A stretch of 64,000 nt of DNA, from positions 1,736,001 to 1,800,000 of the forward strand of contig NZ_CP058579.1 in the NCBI RefSeq assembly GCF_013402875.1, in the 5' to 3' direction. The notes beneath the pieces are model-generated. The model was given only the letters and a program-made list of their open reading frames with translations. It was not told the origin of the DNA and searched no databases. The position numbers and the translations under genes are program-made. The stretch is from Halorarum salinum. Its GTDB lineage: Archaea > Halobacteriota > Halobacteria > Halobacteriales > Haloferacaceae. This document shows positions 36,894 through 44,451 of the stretch, piece by piece (the first letter of the stretch is position 1; each line of letters starts with the position of its first letter).

Positions 36894-36938
36894 CCTCGCG
36901 GGACGTAGATTTATCCCGAAGACGGTCCCACGCCGGGT

Positions 36939-38033
36939 ATGGAGATCACCGGCGTCGAGACCTACACGCTCCACCAGCCGCTCGACCGGGTCGTCGGCGA
37001 CTCGCGGCTCGAGATCACCGACATGTACACCGTCGTCGTGGAACTGGAGACCGAGGAGGGGCACACCGGGACGGGGTGGATGAACTCGCTCGGCTTCGCG
37101 CCCGACCTGCTGGAGCGCTTCGTCGACTCGCAGTTCCGCGACCTCGTCGTCGGCGCCGACCCCTTCGCCACGGAGGAACTTCGCCAGCGGCTCAGGGCGC
37201 AAACCGTCTACTACGGCGAACTCGGGCTGTCGGCGTGGCCCCGGGGCGCCATCGACGTCGCCTGCTGGGACATCAAGGCGAAGGCCGCCGGGCAGCCGCT
37301 CTACCGGCTCCTCGGCGGCGACGACGACCGCGTCCGGGCGTACGCCTCCAGCATGGACGCCCATCACGACCTCGGAGAACTCCGGGCGCTGCACGGGGGA
37401 TTCGCCGACGAGGGCTTCACCGCGTTCAAGACGAAGGTCGGCGACAGGTCGACCGCCGAGGAGGCCCGCCGCGTCGCCGAGGTGCGCGAGGCGGTCGGCT
37501 CCGACGCCGACGTCTTCGTCGACGCCAACCAGGCGTGGACCGTGCCGGAGGCGATCGGGACGGTCGAGGCGATGGACGAACACGGCGTCGACTGGGTCGA
37601 GGAGCCCATCTCGGAGTTCGACCTCGAGGGCCACCGACGAGTGGCGGAGGCGACGGGGCCGCCGCTTGCGACGGGCGAGATGCTGAACCGCCCCGAGCAG
37701 TTCGTCCGCCTCCTGGAGCGCGGCGGCATGGAGGTCGCCCAGCCGGACCTGATCCGGGCGGGCGGCGTCTCCGGAGCGACGCGCGTCGCCGACCTCGCGG
37801 CGACGTACGGCGTGCCGCTGGCGACGCACTTCTACTACGTCGTCAGCGCGCACCTCGTCAGCGCCGCGCCGACCGGTTTCGTCGTCGAGTACATCCCGGA
37901 GTACGACGTGGGGCCGCTCCTGGACCCGTCCCCGGTCATCGAGGACGGCACCGTCCTCATCCCGGACCGTCCGGGCCACGGGTACCGCGTCGACCCGGAC
38001 GCGAAGGAGGAACACCTCGTCGCGTTCGACTGA
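36939..38033 (+). CDS. Enolase-superfamily dehydratase, KTK type
   Basis: The 364-residue protein has capping-domain motifs GHTGTGWMNSLGFAPDLLE and ATEELRQRLRAQTVYYGELG, then barrel motifs AFKTKVGDRS (intact KxK), FVDANQAWTV, WVEEPISEFD, ATGEMLNRPE and ATHFYYVVSAHLV (His). It pairs with the gene at 57620-58708, which has the same order and length. The pattern is that of muconate-lactonizing-like members that act on aldonates or as racemases. A gatttatcc box 25-31 nt before ATG 36939 marks a leaderless transcript. It is followed closely by the reductoisomerase-like gene (56-base gap), probably one operon. Confidence 0.84.
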   Translation: MEITGVETYTLHQPLDRVVGDSRLEITDMYTVVVELETEEGHTGTGWMNSLGFAPDLLERFVDSQFRDLVVGADPFATEELRQRLRAQTVYYGELGLSAWPRGAIDVACWDIKAKAAGQPLYRLLGGDDDRVRAYASSMDAHHDLGELRALHGGFADEGFTAFKTKVGDRSTAEEARRVAEVREAVGSDADVFVDANQAWTVPEAIGTVEAMDEHGVDWVEEPISEFDLEGHRRVAEATGPPLATGEMLNRPEQFVRLLERGGMEVAQPDLIRAGGVSGATRVADLAATYGVPLATHFYYVVSAHLVSAAPTGFVVEYIPEYDVGPLLDPSPVIEDGTVLIPDRPGHGYRVDPDAKEEHLVAFD

Positions 38034-38089
38034 GTGGAAGCCGTCGACGACCAGTACAGTCTTGGTCCGTGCCAACGAACCGCTCGCCG

Positions 38090-39085
38090 ATGTCAGAAAC
38101 GAGGGTCTACTACGATGAGGACGCCGACCTGTCCGTCCTCGACGGTCGAACGGTGGCGGTGATTGGCTACGGCAACCAGGGCCGGTCGCAGGCGCTGAAC
38201 CTCCGTGATTCCGGCGTCGAGGTGGTCGTGGGCAACCGTTCGGACGACTACCGCGAACGCGCCCGCGAGGACGGCTTCGACGCCCTCCCCATCGACGAGG
38301 CGGCCGCCGAGGGGGACGTCGTCTTCCTGCTCGTCCCCGACGAGGTCGCCCCGGAAGTGTACGAGGGAAAGATCGAACCGAACCTCGCGTCGGGCGACGT
38401 CCTCTACTTCTCGCACGGGTACAACGTCACCTTCGACCGCATCCGGCCCCCGGACGACGTCGACGTCGTGCTCGTCGCCCCGCGGATGGCCGGCACGTCG
38501 GTCCGCACGCTCTACGAGGCGGGCGAGGGCTTCCCGAGCATCCTCGCGGTGAACCAGGACGCGACCGGCGAGGCGACGGCGACCGCGCTCGCGCTGGCGA
38601 AGGGCATCGGGTCGACCGCCGCCGGCGTGGTCGAGGGGACCTTCGACATGGAGACGAAAGTGGACCTGCTCTCCGAGCAGGCGCTCGTGCCGATGCTGAT
38701 GGGCGCGATGCGGGCGAAGTTCGAGGTGGAGGTGGCCAACGGCATCCCGCCCGAGATCGTGATGTCCGAACTCTACCTCTCGAAGGAGCTGGCCGAGATC
38801 TTCGAGCTGATGGCCGAGGAAGGGTTCCTCGGGCAGTTGCCGTACCACTCGACGACGAGCCAGTACGGCCAGCTCTCCCGCGCCGAGGAGTTCGACCACG
38901 AGCCGCTCAAGGCGTTCGTCGAGGAGCGCCTGCGGGAGATCGACGACGGCTCGTTCGCCCGCGAGTGGAGCGCCGAACGGCAGCGGGACGGCGCCACCCT
39001 CGACCGGCTATACGAGAAGCACCGCGAGTCGGAGTTCGTTCGGGCCGAGCAGGAGACGATGGCGAAGCTCTTCGGCCGCGACTGA
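38090..39085 (+). CDS. Ketol-acid reductoisomerase-like protein (IlvC family, diverged)
   Basis: The 331-residue protein has the KARI dinucleotide fold VAVIGYGNQGRSQALNLRDS, GDVVFLLVPDEVAPEVY, SHGYNV, and the C-terminal knotted domain with DLLSEQALVPMLMGAM. Several active-site motifs are changed: the usual APKGPG is APRMAG, DLFGEQ is DLLSEQ, and the helix with the two later metal glutamates reads MSELYLSKELAEIF in place of ECLHELKLIVDL. No other branched-chain synthesis gene is nearby and the neighbours are sugar-acid dehydratases, so a different 2-keto or ketol acid substrate is likely. Start ATG 38090. Confidence 0.78.
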   Translation: MSETRVYYDEDADLSVLDGRTVAVIGYGNQGRSQALNLRDSGVEVVVGNRSDDYRERAREDGFDALPIDEAAAEGDVVFLLVPDEVAPEVYEGKIEPNLASGDVLYFSHGYNVTFDRIRPPDDVDVVLVAPRMAGTSVRTLYEAGEGFPSILAVNQDATGEATATALALAKGIGSTAAGVVEGTFDMETKVDLLSEQALVPMLMGAMRAKFEVEVANGIPPEIVMSELYLSKELAEIFELMAEEGFLGQLPYHSTTSQYGQLSRAEEFDHEPLKAFVEERLREIDDGSFAREWSAERQRDGATLDRLYEKHRESEFVRAEQETMAKLFGRD

Positions 39086-39086
39086 C

Positions 39087-39236
39087 GGGGAGAGCGACTT
39101 CGACGCCGTCTCGCCGGGCAACGAGCGCCTCCTCGCGGCGGCGTTGGCGACACTCGTCGCGTGGCGCACCGAGCGGGTCCTCCCGACGCCGAGCGTCGGG
39201 ATGGCCGTCCTCTGGGGGCTGCGGTTCCTCGCGTAG
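39087..39236 (+). pseudogene. C-terminal remnant of an AzlD-like membrane protein
   Basis: After the reductoisomerase stop the sequence reads FDAVSPGNERLLAAALATLV, then AWRTERVLPTPSVGMAVLWG and LRFLA before a stop at 39234-39236. This resembles the end of AzlD branched-chain amino acid permease subunits. Only about 45 codons exist and there is no start. Confidence 0.45.
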
Positions 39237-39614
39237 TCAGGCGTCCCCGGAGGCGGGCCGGCCGTCGTCGGTGGCCGGCGGTGCGCCGACGATGAGCCAG
39301 ACGTGCTCGCCGTCGGTGTCGTTGAGCACCTGTCGGTCGGTCTCGGGCGGGATGCGGACCGCCGTCCCCTCCTGGACGTCGAGCAGTTCCCCCGCGATCT
39401 TCATTCGGCCGGGCCCCCGAAGAACGTAGTAGAGTTCCTCCTGTTCGGTCTGTCGGTGGTAGCTCATCGCGTCGCCGGGCGAGAGGTACCACACCTTCGG
39501 TCGCATCTCCGTACAGCCGAGCCGTTCGACCAGGTCGACGTGGTCGGTCCCGGAACTCTTCGACGGCTTCGGTTCCACGTCGTCCACCCGGACCGTGCTG
39601 TGTTCGCCGGACAT
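39237..39614 (-). CDS. Cupin-domain protein
   Basis: The 125-residue protein is a single cupin barrel: WYLSPGDAMSYHRQTEQEEL holds the first His/Glu metal set, YYVLRGPGRMKIAGELLDVQ the turn, and GTAVRIPPETDRQVLNDTDG the second motif, in which the usual His is replaced by Arg or Gln. The start is ATG 39614 (MSGEHSTVRVDD), with an A-run (ttttt on the coding strand) about 30 nt upstream. Small cupins of haloarchaea bind sugars or act as isomerases or regulators. Role unassigned. Confidence 0.78.
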   Translation of the reverse strand: MSGEHSTVRVDDVEPKPSKSSGTDHVDLVERLGCTEMRPKVWYLSPGDAMSYHRQTEQEELYYVLRGPGRMKIAGELLDVQEGTAVRIPPETDRQVLNDTDGEHVWLIVGAPPATDDGRPASGDA

Positions 39615-39714
39615 CGTCCGGCGTTCGCCGCCGTCGAGCAAAAAGATGGGCCGTCCGACCGCTCGCGGCGTAGGTTCATCCCGGACCCTCTCGTCGGTCG
39701 GCACGGGTCGAATC

Positions 39715-39878
39715 GAGGCTACCGAACTCGAATCGTTCGCGCGTTCGGTCGTCGAATCGTGGGACACCCCGCCGGACGTCGCGGCGTCGCTCGTCGGCGT
39801 CGACCTGATCGGCCACGGCTCCCACGGCGTGTGCCGCCTCGCCACGCTCTCCCCCGACACGGTCGCCGAGGGCGGCTG
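39715..39878 (+). pseudogene. N-terminal remnant of a malate/L-lactate dehydrogenase (Ldh_2 family)
   Basis: The frame gives ATELESFARSVVESWDTPPD, then VAASLVGVDLIGHGSHGVCR and LATLSPDTV. That matches the start of YlbC/ComC-type dehydrogenases, in which DLxGHxSHGVxRL is diagnostic. About 55 codons remain, and then the sequence switches to an aldolase fragment. Confidence 0.6.
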
Positions 39879-40079
39879 CTCGACGCGATGTCCCGGGTCG
39901 CCGAAGCCGGGGGGGAGGCGGGCACCGCGGTCGGATCGCTCGCCGTCTCCGCCGCGGACGTCGACCGCTGGATGGGCCTCGGCTTCGACTTCCTCATCGT
40001 CGGCACCGACAGGGGCTATCTCATCCGCGGCGGCACCGAACTGACGGGGGCGTTCGAGGACGCCGTGAGCGGCGAGTGA
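39879..40079 (+). pseudogene. C-terminal remnant of an HpcH/HpaI aldolase
   Basis: In the next frame the sequence reads LLDAMSRVAEAGGEAGTAVG, then SLAVSAADVDRWMGLGFDFL and IVGTDRGYLIRGGTELTGAF to the stop at 40077. That is the final strand and helix of HpcH/HpaI aldolases (AGxxAxDxxxxxxxxxxGFxFxxxGxDxxxL). It is fused directly to the Ldh_2 remnant, so two different genes were joined by deletion. Confidence 0.6.
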
Positions 40080-40128
40080 CGCCGGCGCACGGGCAGGTTT
40101 ATCAACGGTACCTCCATACCCCTGCGGC

Positions 40129-41820
40129 ATGAACGGTGGACGCGAAGACGTCGACTACGCCCCCGTCGACGCCGGGTCGTGGACCCTCCGGGACGAGGAG
40201 GCGCGGACGTTCGTCTCCGCCGCGACGCGGACCGTCGCGTCGCTCGTCCGCTCGACGCTCGGCCCGAACGGGATGAGCGCGCAGATCGAAACCGTCGACA
40301 ACGTCGAGGAACCCGAGACGGTGCTGACGTCCGACGCCGGCGAGATACTCGACGCCATCGAGCGCGGCGGCGGCTTCGGCCACCCCGTCGCCGCGCTGTT
40401 CGTGGACGCCGTCGACGGCATGCGGCGCGAACTCTCCGACGGTTCGACCACCGCCGTCCTCCTCGGGGAGGCCCTGGTCGACGAGGGCGTCGACCTCGTC
40501 GAGGCGGGCCTCCACCCGGGGAACGTCGTCGTCGGCTACTCGATGGCGGCCGCCCGCGCGGGCGCCGTCCTCGACGCGCTCGCGAGGGAGGTCGACCCGG
40601 AGGACGTCGACCTGCTCGAACGCGTCGCCGCCACCTCGATGACCGGCGACCTCGGCGCGAGCACGCGCGAGGCGTACGCCGCTCGCGTCGCGGAGACGAT
40701 TCGCGTGCTCGCCGAGCGGGGCGACACCGACTGGGTCGACACCGACGACGCGAAGGTGCTCGCCGGCCCCGAGGCGCCCGGCGGCCGCTACCGCGGCGTC
40801 GTCGTCCGCCGGTACCCCGGGCCGCTCGACGAGTCGGAGGAGGCGGTTCGCGAGTTCGACTGGTCGACGCTCGACCCGATGACCGACGCGACGGTGGCGA
40901 TCGTCGACGAGGAGATCGACGTCGAGAAGACGGCGACGTCGTTCGGCGGGGGGAGCGATTCCGGCGTCGAGATCGAGTCGTTCGAGGGGTGGACGGACTA
41001 CACCGAGGGGCTGAATCGCCGCGTCGCGGCGCTCGCCGACCGCCTCGTCGGGATGGGCGTCGACGTGCTGGTCTCCCAGGAGCGGCTCGACGACCGGACG
41101 CGGACGGCCTTCGAGTCCCGCGGCGTCGCTGTCGTCGACGAGGTGAAGTATCCGCTCGTCGACGTCTACCGGCTGGCGCGGGCCTCCGGCGGGACCGTCG
41201 TCGACGACCTCTCGGAGCTGACGCCGGACCGGCTCGGGACGGTCGGATCGATAACCGAGCGCCGCGTCGGCGACGAGAAGTGGACCTTCTTCGACGACTG
41301 CGAGGGCGCCGTGTACACGCTCACCGTCGACGTGGAGACCGAGACGGCCAGCGCCGAACACGAGCGGATGCTGGAGGACGCCCTCGAGGTGACGGCGACG
41401 GCGGCCACCGACGGTCAGGTGCTTCCCGGGGCGGGTGCGCCCGCGATGGCCGTCGCCGCTGACCTCCGGGAGTACGCCACCTCCGTCCCGGACCTCGAAC
41501 AGCTGGCCATCGAGGCGTTCGCCGACGCGCTCGAATCCGTGCCGGCGGCGCTGGCGGCGAACGCCGGCGCCGACCGCCTCGACGTGCTCACCGCCCTGCG
41601 GGCCGAACACGGGGGCGACGAGGGGCCGATAGCCGTGGGCGTCTCCGTCGACGGCGACCCGGTCGACGCGTGGGAGGCCGGCGTCGTGGAACCCCGTCGG
41701 CTGTTCTCGCAGGCCGTCGAGACGGCGAACTCGGTCGCCGAGCAGCTGCTCACCGTCGACGCGGTCATCCACCCCGGCGTCGACCTGGGGGAATTCCGTC
41801 CGGAACCCGAACGGGACTGA
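40129..41820 (+). CDS. Diverged group II chaperonin (thermosome/TCP-1-like) paralogue A
   Basis: The 563-residue protein follows the chaperonin order from end to end: VRSTLGPNGM at residue 42 (usually LGPKGM), TSDAGEIL with D69, SDGSTTAVLLGEALVDEG with D104 (usually GDGTTTAVV), GLHPGNVVVGYSMA, MTGDLGA, apical-domain segment LVGMGVDVLVSQERLDD, ED at 416-417, VLPGAGAPA (usually GGGAxE) and LEQLAIEAFADALESVPAAL. The three aspartates used for ATP hydrolysis appear retained. It is about 30 to 40 residues longer than paralogue B. TTTATC 27-35 nt upstream marks its promoter. It ends six bases from the convergent paralogue B. A specialised folding or scaffold role is inferred. Confidence 0.86.
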   Translation: MNGGREDVDYAPVDAGSWTLRDEEARTFVSAATRTVASLVRSTLGPNGMSAQIETVDNVEEPETVLTSDAGEILDAIERGGGFGHPVAALFVDAVDGMRRELSDGSTTAVLLGEALVDEGVDLVEAGLHPGNVVVGYSMAAARAGAVLDALAREVDPEDVDLLERVAATSMTGDLGASTREAYAARVAETIRVLAERGDTDWVDTDDAKVLAGPEAPGGRYRGVVVRRYPGPLDESEEAVREFDWSTLDPMTDATVAIVDEEIDVEKTATSFGGGSDSGVEIESFEGWTDYTEGLNRRVAALADRLVGMGVDVLVSQERLDDRTRTAFESRGVAVVDEVKYPLVDVYRLARASGGTVVDDLSELTPDRLGTVGSITERRVGDEKWTFFDDCEGAVYTLTVDVETETASAEHERMLEDALEVTATAATDGQVLPGAGAPAMAVAADLREYATSVPDLEQLAIEAFADALESVPAALAANAGADRLDVLTALRAEHGGDEGPIAVGVSVDGDPVDAWEAGVVEPRRLFSQAVETANSVAEQLLTVDAVIHPGVDLGEFRPEPERD

Positions 41821-41826
41821 CCGCCC

Positions 41827-43398
41827 TCAGGGGCGCTCTCCGAGCCTGTCCGCCGTCTCCTCGTCGCTCAGGTCGGACGCGGGGACCTCGGCGTCCACGC
41901 GGACGAGGTGGGTTGCGAGGTCGGTCGCCGCCGACCAGACGTCGCGCTTGAGCGCCGTCGGTTCGGCGATGGGGTCCTCCGCGAGGACGTCGCGGGTCTC
42001 GCCGAACAGGCAGTCGACGCCGACCGCGTCGTGCCCCTCGTGGTGGGCGACCCGGAGGCGGACGAGGCCGCGCCAGCCGTCGATGCCGGCGTTGACCGCC
42101 AGCGCCCGGGGGATGGTCGCCATCGCGTCGCCGAACGCCTCGATCGCGAGCTGTTCGGTCCCGGCGACCGACCGGGCGTGTTCGCGGACCGCGAGCGTCG
42201 CCCCCGTCTCCGCCGCGCCGCCGCCGGGGACGACGGTGCGGGTCCGATACGCGTGGTCGACGGCCGCCAGCGCGCTCCCGACGGACCGCTCGAACGCCTC
42301 AACCGAGCGGGAATCGGGTGCCCGACAGAACAGCGTGTAGACCGGTTCCCGCTCGGCGCCGACGGACTCGAAGGACGTCACGTCGCGGCCGGCCCGCCGG
42401 GTGACGCGGACGGCCGCGCGCCCGAGCGTCTCCGGGGCCACCTGTTCGAGCCCCGGGACGACCGTCGCACCCGTGGCACGGGCGACGCCCGGCAGGTCCT
42501 CCTCGTCGACGCGCTGGAGGGCGAGGACGCCGGCGTTCGCCATCATTCGCTCGACGCGCTCGTTGATGGCCATGCCCGTCACGACGACGCGGCAGCCGAC
42601 GTCGACGGCGGCGTCGAGCTGCTCGCGGAAGCGCTCGCGCTCGCCGTCGCCGATCGCGGCCCGGTCCTCGAAGCGCTCGGGGCTGATCGAGAGCTTGACG
42701 TCCAGCCGGCCGGTACTGCCGCCGAGCTTCGGCACGTCGACCGTCGCCGAGAGCACCGCCACGCCGGCGTCCTCGAGCGTCCGCGGCATGTCGTCGGTCA
42801 CGGGGTCCCGGTCGAGGACGACGCCCTCGACGAGTTCCGTCTCCGACTCGCTCCCGCCAAGCCGCGACAGGACCTTCACTCGATCGGCGTCGAAGCCGTC
42901 CTCGTCGGCGAGGCTCTCGGCGATGCGCGCCACGTACTCGCCCACTTGCGCGCGCGTGTTCGGGTTTCGCGTCGCCGTGAGCGCCGTGCGCGCGACGGCG
43001 TCGACGCCCACCTCGTCGAGGGGGCGGGCGCTCCGCTCCAATCGGTCGACCGCGACGCCGAGCGCCTCGCGGTACCCCCGTTCTATCGTCGTCGGGTGGA
43101 GCCCTAGCTCCGCGAGGCGGTCGGCCTCGGTCAGGAGCGCCCCCGTGAGCGCGACGACGGAACTCGCCCCATCGCCGTGGGCGTCCCTGAAGTCGCTCGC
43201 CGCGCCCTTCAACAGGTTCACCGCCGGGTTGTCGAGTTCGAGCGAGTCGAGAACGAGCGATCCCGACGCCGTCGTCGTCGCCGTCCCGTTCGTGCCGAGT
43301 ACGAGTTTGTTCGCGCCGAACGGCCCGACCGTCGTCCGGACGAGGTCACAGACGGTGCGGGCATCGGCAGTGAGGTCGGCACGCGCGTTCTCGGCCAT
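41827..43398 (-). CDS. Diverged group II chaperonin (thermosome/TCP-1-like) paralogue B
   Basis: The 523-residue protein contains VRTTVGPFGANKLV, then TTTASGSLVLDSLELDNPAV, GDGASSVVALTGALL, LHPTTIERGYREAL, ELVEGVVLDRDPV, MPRTLEDAGVAVL, VVPGGGAAETGATLAVREHA and TEQLAIEAFGDAMATIPRAL. The GDG is present, but the Asp normally in TNDG is replaced by Ser, and the Asp of the ED pair before VVPGGG is Gly (FERSVGSAL). It may therefore bind but not hydrolyse ATP normally. The start is ATG 43398, with a ctataa box 26-34 nt upstream. It is convergent with paralogue A and divergent from the hydroxyacid dehydrogenase. Confidence 0.86.
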   Translation of the reverse strand: MAENARADLTADARTVCDLVRTTVGPFGANKLVLGTNGTATTTASGSLVLDSLELDNPAVNLLKGAASDFRDAHGDGASSVVALTGALLTEADRLAELGLHPTTIERGYREALGVAVDRLERSARPLDEVGVDAVARTALTATRNPNTRAQVGEYVARIAESLADEDGFDADRVKVLSRLGGSESETELVEGVVLDRDPVTDDMPRTLEDAGVAVLSATVDVPKLGGSTGRLDVKLSISPERFEDRAAIGDGERERFREQLDAAVDVGCRVVVTGMAINERVERMMANAGVLALQRVDEEDLPGVARATGATVVPGLEQVAPETLGRAAVRVTRRAGRDVTSFESVGAEREPVYTLFCRAPDSRSVEAFERSVGSALAAVDHAYRTRTVVPGGGAAETGATLAVREHARSVAGTEQLAIEAFGDAMATIPRALAVNAGIDGWRGLVRLRVAHHEGHDAVGVDCLFGETRDVLAEDPIAEPTALKRDVWSAATDLATHLVRVDAEVPASDLSDEETADRLGERP

Positions 43399-43506
43399 GC
43401 CTGTTCCATGGCGCACACGGAGTTATAGATGTATTGAACCACGGAACTATCGAACCGCGGGCACCCGTAACGTTATGCCGTCGCCGCGTGCCTGCATGTC
43501 CAGAGC
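43399..43506. promoter_or_regulatory. Divergent promoter between chaperonin B and the hydroxyacid dehydrogenase
   Basis: The 108-base gap holds two core promoters. On the minus strand tacatctataac (about 43422-43433) serves the chaperonin start at 43398. On the plus strand cgttatgcc (43471-43479) lies 28-36 nt before ATG 43507. Both spacings suit leaderless or nearly leaderless transcripts. Confidence 0.55.
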
Positions 43507-44451
43507 ATGCGTGACTATACCGTGGTCGCCACCGACCAGAACTACGGGGAGTTCGGGGTGGAGCGCGAGATCCTCGGCGACCTCGCCGAGATACGGTTGC
43601 TCGAGGAGGACGGCGTCTCGCTCGCCGACGCGGACGCCCTCATCAACCACGTCGACGTCGTCTCCGCCGCCGACGTCGCCGAACTCGAGGACTGCCGCGT
43701 CATCGCCCGCTACGGCGTCGGAGTGGACAACATCGGCGTCGGGGCGGCCACCGAGCGGGGCATCTACGTCGCCAACGTCCCCGACTACTGTCTGGAGGAG
43801 GTCCCGACCCACGCCGTCGCCCTGATCCTCGCGCTCGACCGCCGGCTCAAGCAGTACGACGCAGCGATCGCCGCCGGGGAGTGGAAGACCGACGGGGCCG
43901 CGGAGATCCACCGCTTCTCCGAGCAGACGGTGAGCGTCGTCGGGTTCGGGAAACTCGGCCGCGGAGTCGGCGACCGAACGGCGGCGCTCGGCGCGACGGT
44001 GTTGACGGCCGATCCGTACCTCGACCCCGAGGACCTCGCCGACCACGACGCCGAACTCGTCCCGTTCGAGGAGGCCGTCGAACGGGCCGACTACCTCTCG
44101 GTCCACTCGCCGCTGACGCCCGAGACGGAGGGGCTGATCGACGCCGGCGTCCTCGCGCGGATGAAGGAGACGTCGTCCCTGGTGAACGTCGCGCGCGGCC
44201 CCGTCGTCGACGAGACGGCGCTCGTCGAGGCGCTCGACGCCGGCGAGATAGCCGGAGCGGGCATCGACGTCTTCGAGGAGGAACCGCCGGCACCCGACAG
44301 CCGGCTCCGTGACCACCCGCGGGTCGTCACCACGCCGCACCAGGCGTGGTACTCCGAGGAGTCGGAACGGGAGTGCCGGGAGGGCGTCGCGCGCGCCATC
44401 CGACAGGCGCTCGAGGGGAAACGCCCCGAGACGGCGGTGAACGACCCGTGA
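43507..44451 (+). CDS. D-2-hydroxyacid dehydrogenase (C-terminal-binding-protein-like)
   Basis: The 314-residue protein has DCRVIARYGVGVDNIGVGAA, NVPDYCLEEVPTHAVALIL, the NAD fold VSVVGFGKLGRGVGDRTAAL ending in Asp (TADPY), NVARGPVVDETALVEALDAG with catalytic Arg, DVFEEEPP with Glu and TTPHQAWYSEES with His. It reduces 2-keto acids or oxidises 2-hydroxy acids with NAD. Its stop overlaps the dgoD start by four bases (GTGA), so translation is coupled. At least four decayed relatives occur in the window (28849, 31519, 53080, 59700). Confidence 0.87.
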   Translation: MRDYTVVATDQNYGEFGVEREILGDLAEIRLLEEDGVSLADADALINHVDVVSAADVAELEDCRVIARYGVGVDNIGVGAATERGIYVANVPDYCLEEVPTHAVALILALDRRLKQYDAAIAAGEWKTDGAAEIHRFSEQTVSVVGFGKLGRGVGDRTAALGATVLTADPYLDPEDLADHDAELVPFEEAVERADYLSVHSPLTPETEGLIDAGVLARMKETSSLVNVARGPVVDETALVEALDAGEIAGAGIDVFEEEPPAPDSRLRDHPRVVTTPHQAWYSEESERECREGVARAIRQALEGKRPETAVNDP

